64,000 nucleotides of DNA, from positions 12,997 through 76,996 of the forward strand of contig CAZKUN010000013.1 in NCBI GenBank assembly GCA_964555935.1. The letters run 5' to 3'. Every line of letters starts with the position of its first letter. The stretch's first letter is position 1. Positions 8,628-17,789 of the stretch are shown one piece after another. The position numbers were made by a program, and so were the translations under genes. The notes under the pieces were generated by a model. That model was given only the letters and a program-made list of their open reading frames with translations, did not search any database and was not told where the DNA came from. Origin of the DNA: CAZKUN01 sp964555935. GTDB taxonomy: Bacteria > Armatimonadota > Zipacnadia > Zipacnadales > VGFC01.

Positions 8628-9779
8628 ATGAGCATGTGGCATTACTTCGACGACGCAGATCTAGCCGCAGTGAAGGAAGTGCTCGACCGAGGCGTTCTGG
8701 GGAGCATCGGTGACGCACCCGCGACACGGGGCTTGGAGGCGGCGTTCTGCGAGGAATTCGGCTCAGCCCACGCGCTTGGCGTCTGCAATGCGATGGCCGG
8801 GCTGCACTCAGCCGTCGCTGCGTCCGGAGCGGGAGCCGGCGATGAAGTCGTTGTCGATTCGCTGGTGGGATTCGGCGCTTTGGCGGTGCTGTTCAACAAC
8901 GCGATCCCTGTGTTTGCAGACGTCCGTCGCGACACTCACACGATGGATGTCGAGTCGCTCCGCTCGCGGATCTCAGAGCGCACGAAGGCGATCATCGTCA
9001 CCCAGCTCTGGGGCCTGATCGCCGACATGGACGAGATCATGGCGATCGCCAAGGAGCACGATCTCCTCGTCATCGAGGACTGCGCGCACGCGATCTACGC
9101 CACGTACAACGGCAAGTATGCGGGCACGATTGGCGACGTCGGCGTCTTCAGTTTCCAGGAGAGCAAGCAGCTCTCGACCGGCGATGGTGGGATCGTCCTG
9201 TTCCAGGACCCGGATGTCGGCGAACGGATCAATGATATGGTCACCTTCGGCACGATGCCCTCGCGGGTGGCGCTGAACTACCGCATCACCGAGGTGATGT
9301 CGGCTATCGCTAAGGTGCAACTTGGGAAGACGCCCGGGTACGTCGATATCTGCGTCCGCTCCGCCAACCAGTTCAACGACGCCGTCGCGGGCAGCCCTTT
9401 GATCGCGCCCCAGATCACGCCCGAGGGCCGCGTGAACACCTACCATCTGTGGGCGGCCACGTACGAGGGCGACGATCAGGGCCTGCCGTACGATGACTTC
9501 CAAAGAATCGCCGCCGAGCAGGGCGTCAACTTCATGTGGCGCTACATCCAGCAGGCGCCGTACCTGTTCGACGTCATCCGCGAGCCGGTTGCCTTCGGTC
9601 GCGGATGCCCGACCCAGTGCCCGCTGCGGGCGCGAGATATCAGCTACGATGAGGGCACGTGCCCGACGGCGGAGCTGATCATGGATCGGATAATGCTGGC
9701 CTACACGGGCGGCGACCCAGACGCCAACGCAGTGACCGCGGACGGATTGCGCAAGGCGCTCGAGATCGCCCAAGGTTAG
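8628..9779 (+). CDS. DegT/DnrJ/EryC1/StrS-family PLP-dependent aminotransferase
   Basis: A 383-residue fold-type I aminotransferase. Visible landmarks are the pyridine-nitrogen Asp in EDCAHA (D151), the Schiff-base lysine K180 in FQESKQLSTGDGG, and the N-terminal substrate-binding region with GVCNAMAGLHSAV. The family transfers an amino group from glutamate to keto-sugar nucleotides or cyclitols. Normal length, good ribosome-binding site (GGGAGAG before ATG). In this operon, next to hydrolases rather than sugar-nucleotide genes, the substrate may be a free sugar or cyclitol ketone; that is inference. Confidence 0.9.
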   Translation: MSMWHYFDDADLAAVKEVLDRGVLGSIGDAPATRGLEAAFCEEFGSAHALGVCNAMAGLHSAVAASGAGAGDEVVVDSLVGFGALAVLFNNAIPVFADVRRDTHTMDVESLRSRISERTKAIIVTQLWGLIADMDEIMAIAKEHDLLVIEDCAHAIYATYNGKYAGTIGDVGVFSFQESKQLSTGDGGIVLFQDPDVGERINDMVTFGTMPSRVALNYRITEVMSAIAKVQLGKTPGYVDICVRSANQFNDAVAGSPLIAPQITPEGRVNTYHLWAATYEGDDQGLPYDDFQRIAAEQGVNFMWRYIQQAPYLFDVIREPVAFGRGCPTQCPLRARDISYDEGTCPTAELIMDRIMLAYTGGDPDANAVTADGLRKALEIAQG

Positions 9780-9830
9780 GATGCGTTGGGACCATTGTGC
9801 GCGACCTACCAGCCGCCTCGGAGGACCCAC

Positions 9831-12527
9831 ATGAAGCTCGTCTCGCTCATGCTCCTGCTGGCGATGCTCGCCGGCTCCGCGGCCTGCGACCAGTGGTGGC
9901 AGTACCGCAAGGACCGCCGCCTCTCCGGGCGTTCATCAGCGACCGGCAACATCCAAACACCCGCGGTCAAGTGGTCCCACTCGATCGCCGCGCGCGAGAC
10001 GCTGCTCGCCGCCGGGCTGGGCAAGGGCCCGAGGCAGATCGATCTGCCTCTCGATGATCTCGCCACGTTCGATTCGACGATCGCCGACTGGGGCGTCGCG
10101 GGCAGATACCGCACCTCATGGCTCGACCTCGACGGCACTCGTAATCTCACGCCGGACTCCGCGCACTACAACCGCAAGATCGGCAAGGTGCTGCCCGATG
10201 CTCCGGGCTTGCAGATGATCGAGACCGAGCCCCTTGGCTACCCGAAGGTGCCCGGCGTGTACAAAGGTACCGTGCGGCTGAAGATCCGGCGCGATGGCGA
10301 GTGGGTCACGCATTGGGAGGTCGAAACCGACACGCTCATCTGGAGCTGCGAACCGATCTTTGGTGATTTCGATGGCGACGGGGCTAACGAGATTGCCCTG
10401 CTTCCCTGGTACCGGCTCATCATGCTCGATGCCGCCACGGGCGAGCTGAAAGAGCAGTGCAACTACCTCGCCGAGGACGGGAGCGAGATCCCTGGCCATG
10501 GCGGCCGCGCCTACGGTTGGTTCGGGGCCGTCGATCTCAATGGCGACGGTCAAACCGAGTTCGTCATCGTCGAGGACTTCATCCGTTACACCACTGTCAT
10601 CGGCCGGCGAAACGGTAAGCTCGAGAGACTGTGGCTGAAGGTGTGGGAGCCGCCCGGAGAGGGCAGCGACACTCCGACAGACGACGAAACGGTCGTCGTG
10701 CGCCTCAACCCGGAGCCCTTGCAGGACATCGACGGCGACGGCGTGCCCGAGATCGTCGTCTCGATCTTCAACCAGACACAGGACAACCGCTGGCACATCA
10801 CCGCGCTCGATCCGCTGACCGGCGAGACGAAGCTCGACCTGCCGGGGCAATTCCTCACCGGCTTGCGCGATGCGACGGGCGACGGCGCCCCCGAGCTGTT
10901 CTGCACGGCCGCCGGTCTCGGGCCACGCATTCCGGAGCCCACGGGACTCTCCATCGTGACGTGCCTGTCCGGCGCCCCCGAGACGCTCTGGGAGATCGAG
11001 GGCTCGGCCTTCGTCACCCACCACACCGGGCACTACCCTCCCCACGTGAACTCCGGCGCAGCCCTGGGAGGGGAGACGATCTTGTGCGGGCCCGTCGCGC
11101 CGGATCAGCCGAGCGTCTTCTTCACCCGCGGAGCTGTAGCCGACGCTGCGGGCGAGACCGAGGTCACTTGCTGGCAGGCGAGCCCGTCTGGCCGCTTCCG
11201 GCGCGCGGCTCGGTGGACTGGGCCCAACCTTGAGCCTCTGATGACGCGTGCCGACGATGCCGACTCGATCCTGTTGAGGGCAAGCGCCTTCGAGGGCGAG
11301 TCCGCGCGCGTCCGCTGCCCCGGCCGGGGCGCCGACACGACCGCAGTGGCCTCTAAACGCGTCCCGGCGCCGACCAGTCCGGTGGTAGTCGGGCGCGTGG
11401 ATGCGGACTCGCCGCCGACGCTCGTCGTTCAGGGCGCGAACGAGACGGTCGACGCGTTCCGCCCGAGCGGCGAATCGACCGAGCGTCTCTGGCGCGTGCC
11501 CGGACGAGGCATGACGTGCAACAACTACTTCGAGGGCCTTCTCCTGGCCGATCTGACGGGTGATGGCACGCCGTCCGTCGTCGCCGGGCGTCGGGGCGAG
11601 GGCGACTGCGCGCGGCTGGCCGTGCTGTCTCTCGACACGGGCCAGGAGGTCTGGCACCACGATTTCCCGGATTTCCCAGGTGCGCCGCCGCCATGGAACG
11701 TCCCTGGGTTGATGTACTGGCAAGGCGGCCATTTCCGCGACACCGAGCGGATGGATCTGCTCGTCCAGATGCGCCGGGTCTGGGGGGAGAGCACGCTGTT
11801 TGACGGCCGAACGGGCGAGCCCGTCTGGAAGCAGACCAAGGGCAGGCCGGGCAGGGGCTTCGGTCGTTGGTGGATGTCGATGTACGACTTCGATGGCGAT
11901 GGGCTTGAGGACATCCTCAACATCTATCCGGACATGTTCTGCGTGGCGCGCGGCACCGACGGCGAGCTGCTGGTCGCCGAGGAGGTCGCGAAGTACGTCG
12001 ACGAGTACGCCTACTACGCCGACTGCATTGTGGCTGACTTCCTGGACCGGGGCACTCCCCAGATTCTCTACTGCCACGAGTTCGTCACCGCGCTGCTCGA
12101 CGGCAACGGTGACCGCATCTGGAAGGTCGCCCACGTTCACCCGATGGGCTGGCGCAACCAGGCCGCCCACGGCGATGTGGACGGCGACGGGAAGACCGAG
12201 TTGCTCTTCCCTGGGGCCATGGGTGAGGATGGCAGGGAATTCCGGTGCCTCGACGCGGCCACGGGCGAGGTGCGGTGGAGTTTCCCGATGCCTGACGAGG
12301 CGATCAGCTTCCCCGCCGTGGCCGACATGAACGGCGACGGGCGCGACGAGTGCGTCTTCACGATGGGGAGCACGATTCATGCCGTCGGCAATGGCGAGGT
12401 GCTGTGGACGCTCGACTTGCCCGGACGCCTTGGCCCGGTCGCGATTGCCGAGGTCGATGACAGCGGGGCGGCCCAGATTGTGGTGGCGTGCGCCGACGGA
12501 CACGTGTACGGGATTGGCCCGGAGTGA
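9831..12527 (+). CDS. Secreted FG-GAP/VCBS-repeat beta-propeller protein
   Basis: An 898-residue exported protein. The ATG at 9831 is chosen because GGAGGA precedes it and it opens a clear signal peptide (hydrophobic core about 5-15); a weak lipobox-like SAAC at 17-20 leaves a lipoprotein possible. After a WWQYRKDRRLSG segment typical of PQQ/FG-GAP propellers, at least seven calcium-binding D-x-[DN]-G-D-G loops recur, for example DFDGDGANEI, DLNGDGQTEF, DIDGDGVPEI, DFDGDGLEDI, DVDGDGKTEL and DMNGDGRDEC. Together they predict one or two beta-propellers. Such proteins bind ligands at the cell surface or stabilise other exported enzymes; no catalytic motif is visible. Confidence 0.8.
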   Translation: MKLVSLMLLLAMLAGSAACDQWWQYRKDRRLSGRSSATGNIQTPAVKWSHSIAARETLLAAGLGKGPRQIDLPLDDLATFDSTIADWGVAGRYRTSWLDLDGTRNLTPDSAHYNRKIGKVLPDAPGLQMIETEPLGYPKVPGVYKGTVRLKIRRDGEWVTHWEVETDTLIWSCEPIFGDFDGDGANEIALLPWYRLIMLDAATGELKEQCNYLAEDGSEIPGHGGRAYGWFGAVDLNGDGQTEFVIVEDFIRYTTVIGRRNGKLERLWLKVWEPPGEGSDTPTDDETVVVRLNPEPLQDIDGDGVPEIVVSIFNQTQDNRWHITALDPLTGETKLDLPGQFLTGLRDATGDGAPELFCTAAGLGPRIPEPTGLSIVTCLSGAPETLWEIEGSAFVTHHTGHYPPHVNSGAALGGETILCGPVAPDQPSVFFTRGAVADAAGETEVTCWQASPSGRFRRAARWTGPNLEPLMTRADDADSILLRASAFEGESARVRCPGRGADTTAVASKRVPAPTSPVVVGRVDADSPPTLVVQGANETVDAFRPSGESTERLWRVPGRGMTCNNYFEGLLLADLTGDGTPSVVAGRRGEGDCARLAVLSLDTGQEVWHHDFPDFPGAPPPWNVPGLMYWQGGHFRDTERMDLLVQMRRVWGESTLFDGRTGEPVWKQTKGRPGRGFGRWWMSMYDFDGDGLEDILNIYPDMFCVARGTDGELLVAEEVAKYVDEYAYYADCIVADFLDRGTPQILYCHEFVTALLDGNGDRIWKVAHVHPMGWRNQAAHGDVDGDGKTELLFPGAMGEDGREFRCLDAATGEVRWSFPMPDEAISFPAVADMNGDGRDECVFTMGSTIHAVGNGEVLWTLDLPGRLGPVAIAEVDDSGAAQIVVACADGHVYGIGPE

Positions 12528-12596
12528 TTGCCGTCGGAGGGGGTGAATGGGGGGATATTCGGGGCCGCGGCGTCTCTTGGGTGTTTCGGAACAACT

Positions 12597-14033
12597 CTAG
12601 CGTCTCGACCATCGCCGGTAAACGTCCTGCGCCTCACGGAAGAGGTCCTGCACTTCGCGTTGGTGAGCGGCCGTCCGGTACTTGCCCTTCGTCGCGGTCC
12701 ATTCGAGCGCTTCGTCGAGCTTGCGGACGAACGCCGTTGCCGCCGGGCCCGCGCTCGCGTTTGGCCTCCCGCACTTGACGTACAACGGACTCGTGTGGGC
12801 GAAGAGCGGCTGGTGGAAGCTGTCGCGGACGTTGCTGGCCAGCCGCGCGGCAAGCCACCCGTCCTCGGGAATCTCAATCTCCACCGACAACTCCCCCGCA
12901 CGCGTATCCATCCGATGGTCATGCACCACGCGCCCGTTCCGGATGATTTGCACGGTGTCGACGGAGTAGAACGAATGCCACGACACCGTCACGTGGGCCG
13001 TTGATCCAGGCTCAAGCTCGAGCGTATCGCCGGGACGCTGCCCGTTGGCCTCCATGAACAGCGCCGGACCATTGGTCACGAACGTCCGCCCCTCGCTCAA
13101 GCCCCGGTACCACGCGTCTGGCTCAAAGTCCCCGGCCGTATCGACGTACACGCGATTTGCCGAGCAGACGAACCAATCCGAGCCGGTTGATGCGGGCAAC
13201 GTGATGCCACAGTTCAGCATGTCATACCAGAGATCGTATTCGGGATCCTGCCAGAACGGATCGAACAGGTTGATCGCGTCGAGTTTCCCCAGCGCCGCGG
13301 CGACCGGGGCCTCCATCCCGCGACCGTTGTGACACCAGATCACGAGGCCGCCTTGCGCGCGGGCTTCATCACACGCGAGAGATAGCGGCGGGTAATCCGG
13401 GTCGGTTTCATCGACGAGGAAGCCACGACTGATAGGCTCGACGATGTCCTTGATTCTTAGGAACATCACGTGCCCGTATCCGTGCTCGATGCTGTCGGCG
13501 CTGTCGTTATGCCGGCATTCCTCGCCGCATTCGACGTAGTGATGATCTGTCGAGAAATCGGTCAGGAACCCCGGCGAGTACTTGTTGCTGGCGTACGGCA
13601 AATCCCACCGCGTCAGCACGCTGATCGCGGTGACGCGCAGATCCTCAACGCGTGGGTCCAGCCGAAGTCGTTCGTCCGGGCGCTGCTCGTTGTGGTCGTA
13701 GTGGATGTGCGTGTTGCCGGGGTGCCAGCCTTGTTCGCCGAGCGTGGTCCAGCGCGTGAGGGGGATATCGACCGCCATCGTCCCGGCCGTTGTGGCCTCG
13801 ACGGTCATCGAGTAGGGCTCGTACTCCGTGCCGCGCTCGACAACAACCCGCGTTCGCCCGCACCCGACGTCGACGGCAAAGCTGCCGTCGCTGTAGAAGA
13901 ACGGACGTCCCGGACCAACCTTGAGAATCGCATCCTTGGGGTGGGCGAAGTGCCCGCTGGAGGTGAGGACCTCGACGCGCGCCTCGACCGGATGCCCGGT
14001 CGAGGCGTCAGTGATTCTGCCGGTGAGCTTCAT
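12597..14033 (-). CDS. CehA/McbA-type (PHP-like) metallohydrolase
   Basis: A 478-residue protein without an obvious signal peptide. Residues about 1-95 form a carboxypeptidase-regulatory-like beta-sandwich (MKLTGRITDASTGHPVEARV). The catalytic part begins with GNTHIHYDHN (H109, H111), then TDHHYVE and VIWCHNGRG, then TGSDWF near 300, matching the metal ligands of PHP/CehA-McbA metallohydrolases. A C-terminal beta domain (VTVSWHSFYSVDTVQIIRNG) follows, as is usual for this group. CehA is a carbaryl hydrolase, but most members are of unknown function and sit near glycan or phosphodiester metabolism genes. It converges with the FG-GAP gene and leads away from the next leftward gene with a hairpin repeat in between. 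Confidence 0.75.
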   Translation of the reverse strand: MKLTGRITDASTGHPVEARVEVLTSSGHFAHPKDAILKVGPGRPFFYSDGSFAVDVGCGRTRVVVERGTEYEPYSMTVEATTAGTMAVDIPLTRWTTLGEQGWHPGNTHIHYDHNEQRPDERLRLDPRVEDLRVTAISVLTRWDLPYASNKYSPGFLTDFSTDHHYVECGEECRHNDSADSIEHGYGHVMFLRIKDIVEPISRGFLVDETDPDYPPLSLACDEARAQGGLVIWCHNGRGMEAPVAAALGKLDAINLFDPFWQDPEYDLWYDMLNCGITLPASTGSDWFVCSANRVYVDTAGDFEPDAWYRGLSEGRTFVTNGPALFMEANGQRPGDTLELEPGSTAHVTVSWHSFYSVDTVQIIRNGRVVHDHRMDTRAGELSVEIEIPEDGWLAARLASNVRDSFHQPLFAHTSPLYVKCGRPNASAGPAATAFVRKLDEALEWTATKGKYRTAAHQREVQDLFREAQDVYRRWSRR

Positions 14034-14057
14034 CTGAAGCCTCCGTCTGCATGCCGT

Positions 14058-14094
14058 CCGCGTAGCGACGGGGCTCCCGCCCCGTCGAATCCTC
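14058..14094. repeat. Intergenic hairpin repeat, inverted twin of 19516-19552
   Basis: A 37-bp element with stem CGACGGGGC / GCCCCGTCG (14066-14087). The whole 37 bp is the exact reverse complement of 19516-19552. It lies in the 69-bp gap between two leftward genes. Confidence 0.8.
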
Positions 14095-14102
14095 CCGCGC
14101 CT

Positions 14103-15140
14103 CTAGGCGTAGAATCCGCTGTCGCGCTTGCAGGCCTGGGTCACCCGGACGACCTCAACGGCCTCTGCCGGCTTGACGATCAGCGCTTTGCGCTCGCGCA
14201 GGTGGGCCCAGACATTGTCGTAGAAGTCGCCGATGTTGTCGCCGACCGACGGGACCTCTTCGCTCTGCCACGGGATGACGTCGTCGTTCCCGTAAGCGCG
14301 CCCCGGTGGCGGCTCCTCGACGACCTCGAGCTTCGCGAGCTTCTTGGGATCGAACGATTCGATCGTGCTCGTCCGCCCGTCCGAGACCAGCGTCCCCTCG
14401 GACCCTAGCACGGTCCACAAGGGCTCGGGGAACTTGCAGGCGCTTGAGACTTCCATGTCGAACACCCGCCCGTTCTCCGCGCGCAGCAGAACCTTCACGT
14501 GGTCCTCGACATCCCCGATTCCGCTGATCAGCCGCAGGTCGCAGAAGACGTCCTTCACGGTCGAGCCCAGCATCTGCAGCCCCGCGTCGATGTAGTGAGG
14601 GCAGGTGTTGTTGAGCACGCCGCCGTGGTGGCTGCGCATCGTCTGCCAATCGTTCCGGCGGCTGAACCCAAACGACCGCATCCGGATCTCAAAAACATCT
14701 CCGATCCGCTTCTCGCGGATGACCTTCAGGATGTGCTGGATGCAGGGGTTGTAGCGGTTATTGTGGTGAACGAGGAGCTTCTTCTTTGCCTTCTTCGCGG
14801 CGGCGACCATGCTGTTTGCCATCGAGACGCTATCGGCGATGGGTTTCTCGCAGATCGCGTGCCGTCCGCTGCGGAGCACATCCTTCGTGATCGGCCCGTG
14901 CGTGTCTGAGTAGCTCGCGACGACCACAACATCCGCGTCGGCGCCCTTCAGCAGCGCCTGGTGATCATCAAAGCACTCGCAGCCCAACTCCTCCGCGACC
15001 TCCGCGCGTCGCTCGGGCAGCCAGTCGGTGACGGCGGTGACTTGGTAGCGCTTGTCATCGCGCACGCGTTTGACGTGGATGTTGTAGCCCGAACGCCCGA
15101 GTCCGACGATACCCAACTTGATCGGCTTCTTGCTTGCCAT
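14103..15140 (-). CDS. Gfo/Idh/MocA-family NAD(P)-dependent oxidoreductase
   Basis: A 345-residue cytoplasmic enzyme. The N terminus has the Rossmann signature LGIVGLGRSG, and the family marker ICEKPIADS with its catalytic lysine follows about 100 residues in. The second domain contains LLVHHNNRYNP and the sheet typical of the family. Members oxidise or epimerise sugars, inositols and sugar acids using NAD(P). It is followed upstream by a sugar isomerase/epimerase gene and a sulfatase gene on the same strand, a common grouping for use of released monosaccharides. The exact substrate is unknown. Confidence 0.9.
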   Translation of the reverse strand: MASKKPIKLGIVGLGRSGYNIHVKRVRDDKRYQVTAVTDWLPERRAEVAEELGCECFDDHQALLKGADADVVVVASYSDTHGPITKDVLRSGRHAICEKPIADSVSMANSMVAAAKKAKKKLLVHHNNRYNPCIQHILKVIREKRIGDVFEIRMRSFGFSRRNDWQTMRSHHGGVLNNTCPHYIDAGLQMLGSTVKDVFCDLRLISGIGDVEDHVKVLLRAENGRVFDMEVSSACKFPEPLWTVLGSEGTLVSDGRTSTIESFDPKKLAKLEVVEEPPPGRAYGNDDVIPWQSEEVPSVGDNIGDFYDNVWAHLRERKALIVKPAEAVEVVRVTQACKRDSGFYA

Positions 15141-15161
15141 TTGCGGCCTCCCGAAGGCGCG

Positions 15162-15902
15162 TTACGGCGAGTGTTCGTTCACATATTCCAGCGCGTCGCG
15201 TAGATACTGCAGCGTGTTCTCGCGGTCTTGCACTTCCATCTCGACCACGACATCCCCTGGGTAGCCATCCTCTGCCAGCCTCGCCAGCAACCCAGGCAGA
15301 TCGATCTCACCCGTTCCGAACGGCACTGATTGCCGCCCGACTTGGTCCTTGATGTGCACCAGCTCGAATCGCCGGTCTAACGCCTCACAAGCCTCGCGCC
15401 AGTCAATGCCCACTGAGTGGAACTGCCCGACCTCGAGCGTGCACTTCAGCCGCGCGTCATCGACGGTCGACAGGATTCTGTCGTAATCCTCAAGCGTCTC
15501 GATTGCCGAGCCCGCGTGGTTCTGCAGGACGGGGATCACGGGCAGGCCATCGATCTCGTCGAGCAGCGCCTTAACCGCCGGCGCGTCTCGATCCAGGTCC
15601 GTCGGCTTCACGAGCGCGGCTCGCACACCTAGCTCCGCGCCCAACCGGCACGTCTTCGCCGCGTTGGCGATTGATGTCTCGTGGTCCTCGGTAATTGGGG
15701 GAAGATGTATCGATGAGAAGTCGATGCCGTACTTGTCGGTGAAGCCGAGATACGCGTCCGGATCCGCATCAGCAGACAGCGCCGACTTGCACCAACTCGT
15801 GAACGCCTCAAAGCGCGTGTAGCCAATCTGCGCGTAGGCTGAGAGCACCTCGGCGAGGCTCATCTCGGGGTTGGAGCACGGGCTAACGGCGAACGAAAGC
15901 AT
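15162..15902 (-). CDS. Sugar phosphate isomerase/epimerase (xylose isomerase-like TIM barrel)
   Basis: A 246-residue protein. The ATG at 15902 is preferred to 15974 because GGGAGAG precedes it and the extra 24 residues are arginine-rich and cover a hairpin-flanking region. AP-endonuclease-2/xylose-isomerase family landmarks are present: FSSIHLPP, a metal-ligand Glu/His region CTLEVGQFHSVG, ELVHIKDQVG and VVVEMEVQD. The family isomerises or epimerises keto-sugars, often working with Gfo/Idh/MocA dehydrogenases such as the one just downstream. Cytoplasmic; substrate not assignable. Confidence 0.85.
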   Translation of the reverse strand: MLSFAVSPCSNPEMSLAEVLSAYAQIGYTRFEAFTSWCKSALSADADPDAYLGFTDKYGIDFSSIHLPPITEDHETSIANAAKTCRLGAELGVRAALVKPTDLDRDAPAVKALLDEIDGLPVIPVLQNHAGSAIETLEDYDRILSTVDDARLKCTLEVGQFHSVGIDWREACEALDRRFELVHIKDQVGRQSVPFGTGEIDLPGLLARLAEDGYPGDVVVEMEVQDRENTLQYLRDALEYVNEHSP

Positions 15903-15959
15903 GGCGTCTCTCCCGGCGTGGCGGTTCGCCCGGCGACGGTGATTACCTGCACGCTGCCC

Positions 15960-15989
15960 CCGTGGCGCAGGCATTCTTGCCTGCGGCCG
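15960..15989. repeat. Intergenic hairpin repeat, inverted twin of 63525-63554
   Basis: Stem GCAGGCA / TGCCTGC with a TTCT loop at 15967-15984. A 30-bp stretch including flanks is the exact reverse complement of 63525-63554, 47 kb away. It lies between the sulfatase stop and the epimerase start. Confidence 0.8.
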
Positions 15990-17570
15990 CTACTCCGGCT
16001 TGAACATCTGGAAATCGCCGCTGCCAACATCTAGGTCGGCATACTTATCAAGCCGGAACGTATGCCAGTAGCACGCCCAGCGCGCGTCGGCCTCCAACAC
16101 GGCGCCCAGGCGGCGAATTATCGCTCGTTTCGCGTCCCCACGCCCGGGGTCGCTTGATAGGTCGCGATACGTCGCGTCCGCGAGATCGTACAGCTCGTCG
16201 CGGTCAGACGTGAGGTTGTAGGTGTACATGTACTTGGTCCCGTCGACCTCCGCGAAGGTCGAGACCGCCGGGTTCGGCGCGACATGCCAGCCGCACTCGA
16301 AGAGGATCGGGTCGCGCTCCGGAATCGCTTCGCCGCGGATGTGCGGCAGCAGTGATTCACCATCGAGACGCTCCGCCGGAGCGATGCCGGCGGCCTCGAA
16401 CACTGTCGGCGCGATGTCGAGCAGCGAGACCATCTCGTCAACCGTCCGTCCCGCGCCCCTCTCCCTGGGGAGCTTCACGCTCAGCGGCACCATCGCCACC
16501 TTTGGGTGGCCGTAGACACCCTTGTCGACCAACGCCCGCTCGCAGTTCATCTCGCCATGATCGCCCGTGAGGACGATGAGGGATTCATCGTAGATGCCGC
16601 GCTCGTCGAGCGCGTTCAGGAAGCGCCCTATCGCGGCGTCGAGCGCCTCGATCTGCACGAAGTTCATCAGCATGTACTGGCGCGCGGTCGCCTCGTCATA
16701 CATCCCCCAGTTGCGCAGGTACACGTCATACACGCGCGGCCAGTCCTGCCCCTTGAGCGCCGCGTGGTAGCTCGCCGGCAACTGGATGTGTTCGGCCAGC
16801 TCCCGCGCCCGCTCGGCGTAGCACCCCGGCACCAGGAACGGCTGGTGTGGCGCGAAATAGTCGAGTTGGAGATACACGGGGTCGCCGGCTGATTGCCCGA
16901 GCGCGCTATCGAGCGTCTCAGTCGCCAGCCTCGAGAGGTACTGACTGTACGTTCCCTCCTCGGGGAACTCGCGTCCATCGGATTGCGCGATCCAGCCGCC
17001 GCAGTTGTTGCCGGGCGTCTGGCGATCCGGGCGCAGGCCCTTGATGGGATTAGGCCACGTCGGCGGGGTGACGCCCAAGTCGCGGAGGTACCGGTGGTAG
17101 CCGTCGTCATCAGCCAGCGGCGGCGCCCAACGGTTCCAGGGCGAGTCGCTCTCGCCGAACGCGTCCATGAACTTGGCGGCCCCGACGTGGCACTTGCCGA
17201 CATGTTTCGTGGTGTAGCCGGTGGCTCTTAGGTACTCCGGGAAGATGGCATCCGAATCCCGCAGGCCCACTTCCCAGCCGTCGTGCGCGCGCTCCTCGTT
17301 CGCCGTGAGGTAGGGGTACCGCCCGGTGAGGTATCCGGCTCGCGATGGGCCGCACAGTGGCGAGCAACTGAACGCGTTGCTGAATCGCGTTCCGTCGGCC
17401 ATGATCCGGTCGATGTTCGGCGTGCGCAGGTGCTCGCGAATTGGGGCGGCAGGATCGTAGCTCTCGCGTGGAATCATGTCCACGCTGATGAAGAACACGT
17501 TCGGCCCGGTTCGGCCATCATGCTCGAATGGATGGGCTCCGGTGCGCTCGTTCAGGTAGCGTTGTCTCAT
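15990..17570 (-). CDS. Type I (formylglycine) sulfatase, no signal peptide
   Basis: A 526-residue sulfatase. The ATG at 17570 is chosen because GGAG lies 7 nt upstream; the longer frame to 17687 adds unlikely sequence. The metal site ISVDM and the maturation motif CGPSRAGYLTGR (C73) are intact, so Cys73 should be converted to formylglycine. Later VLTGDHGEM supplies the second metal-site Asp/His. Sulfatases remove sulfate esters from glycans. No signal peptide or membrane segment is seen, which suggests a cytoplasmic enzyme acting on imported fragments. It is the first gene of a leftward run with epimerase, oxidoreductase and metallohydrolase genes. Confidence 0.9.
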   Translation of the reverse strand: MRQRYLNERTGAHPFEHDGRTGPNVFFISVDMIPRESYDPAAPIREHLRTPNIDRIMADGTRFSNAFSCSPLCGPSRAGYLTGRYPYLTANEERAHDGWEVGLRDSDAIFPEYLRATGYTTKHVGKCHVGAAKFMDAFGESDSPWNRWAPPLADDDGYHRYLRDLGVTPPTWPNPIKGLRPDRQTPGNNCGGWIAQSDGREFPEEGTYSQYLSRLATETLDSALGQSAGDPVYLQLDYFAPHQPFLVPGCYAERARELAEHIQLPASYHAALKGQDWPRVYDVYLRNWGMYDEATARQYMLMNFVQIEALDAAIGRFLNALDERGIYDESLIVLTGDHGEMNCERALVDKGVYGHPKVAMVPLSVKLPRERGAGRTVDEMVSLLDIAPTVFEAAGIAPAERLDGESLLPHIRGEAIPERDPILFECGWHVAPNPAVSTFAEVDGTKYMYTYNLTSDRDELYDLADATYRDLSSDPGRGDAKRAIIRRLGAVLEADARWACYWHTFRLDKYADLDVGSGDFQMFKPE

Positions 17571-17789
17571 GTGGTGCTCCGCGCCGACATCGGGCTCCTG
17601 GGGGTGTCTACGTAGAAAGTTGGCGCAAATGGAGTGGCCGCGTCGACTATATGTGTAGGGAAGCCTGGCATTTGGGCTTTCGCCCAATTACGAAACTCCC
17701 CTTTACATAGGATCAATCACCCCCACCAAACCGAATCAACGAACAGGGAACCCGCAGGTTGGGTCGCCCGCGCTACCGAACGTCCCGCC
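17571..17789. promoter_or_regulatory. Divergent intergenic region with small hairpin
   Basis: About 220 bp, less GC-rich than its surroundings, separates the sulfatase and the GH67/GH20-like gene. A short inverted repeat TTGGGC-TTTC-GCCCAA sits at 17672-17687. No promoter pair with good spacing was found on either strand, although promoters for both genes are expected here. Confidence 0.4.

Noticed and set aside
10116..12503. 795-residue open frame on the minus strand
   Set aside because: It is antisense to the FG-GAP gene and its composition (Val, His, Arg, Ala rich with no signal peptide or domain) is that of a shadow frame in GC-rich DNA.
17672..17687. Intrinsic terminator between sulfatase and GH67/GH20-like gene
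   Set aside because: The 6-bp stem is short, lacks a T tract and lies between divergent genes where no terminator is expected.
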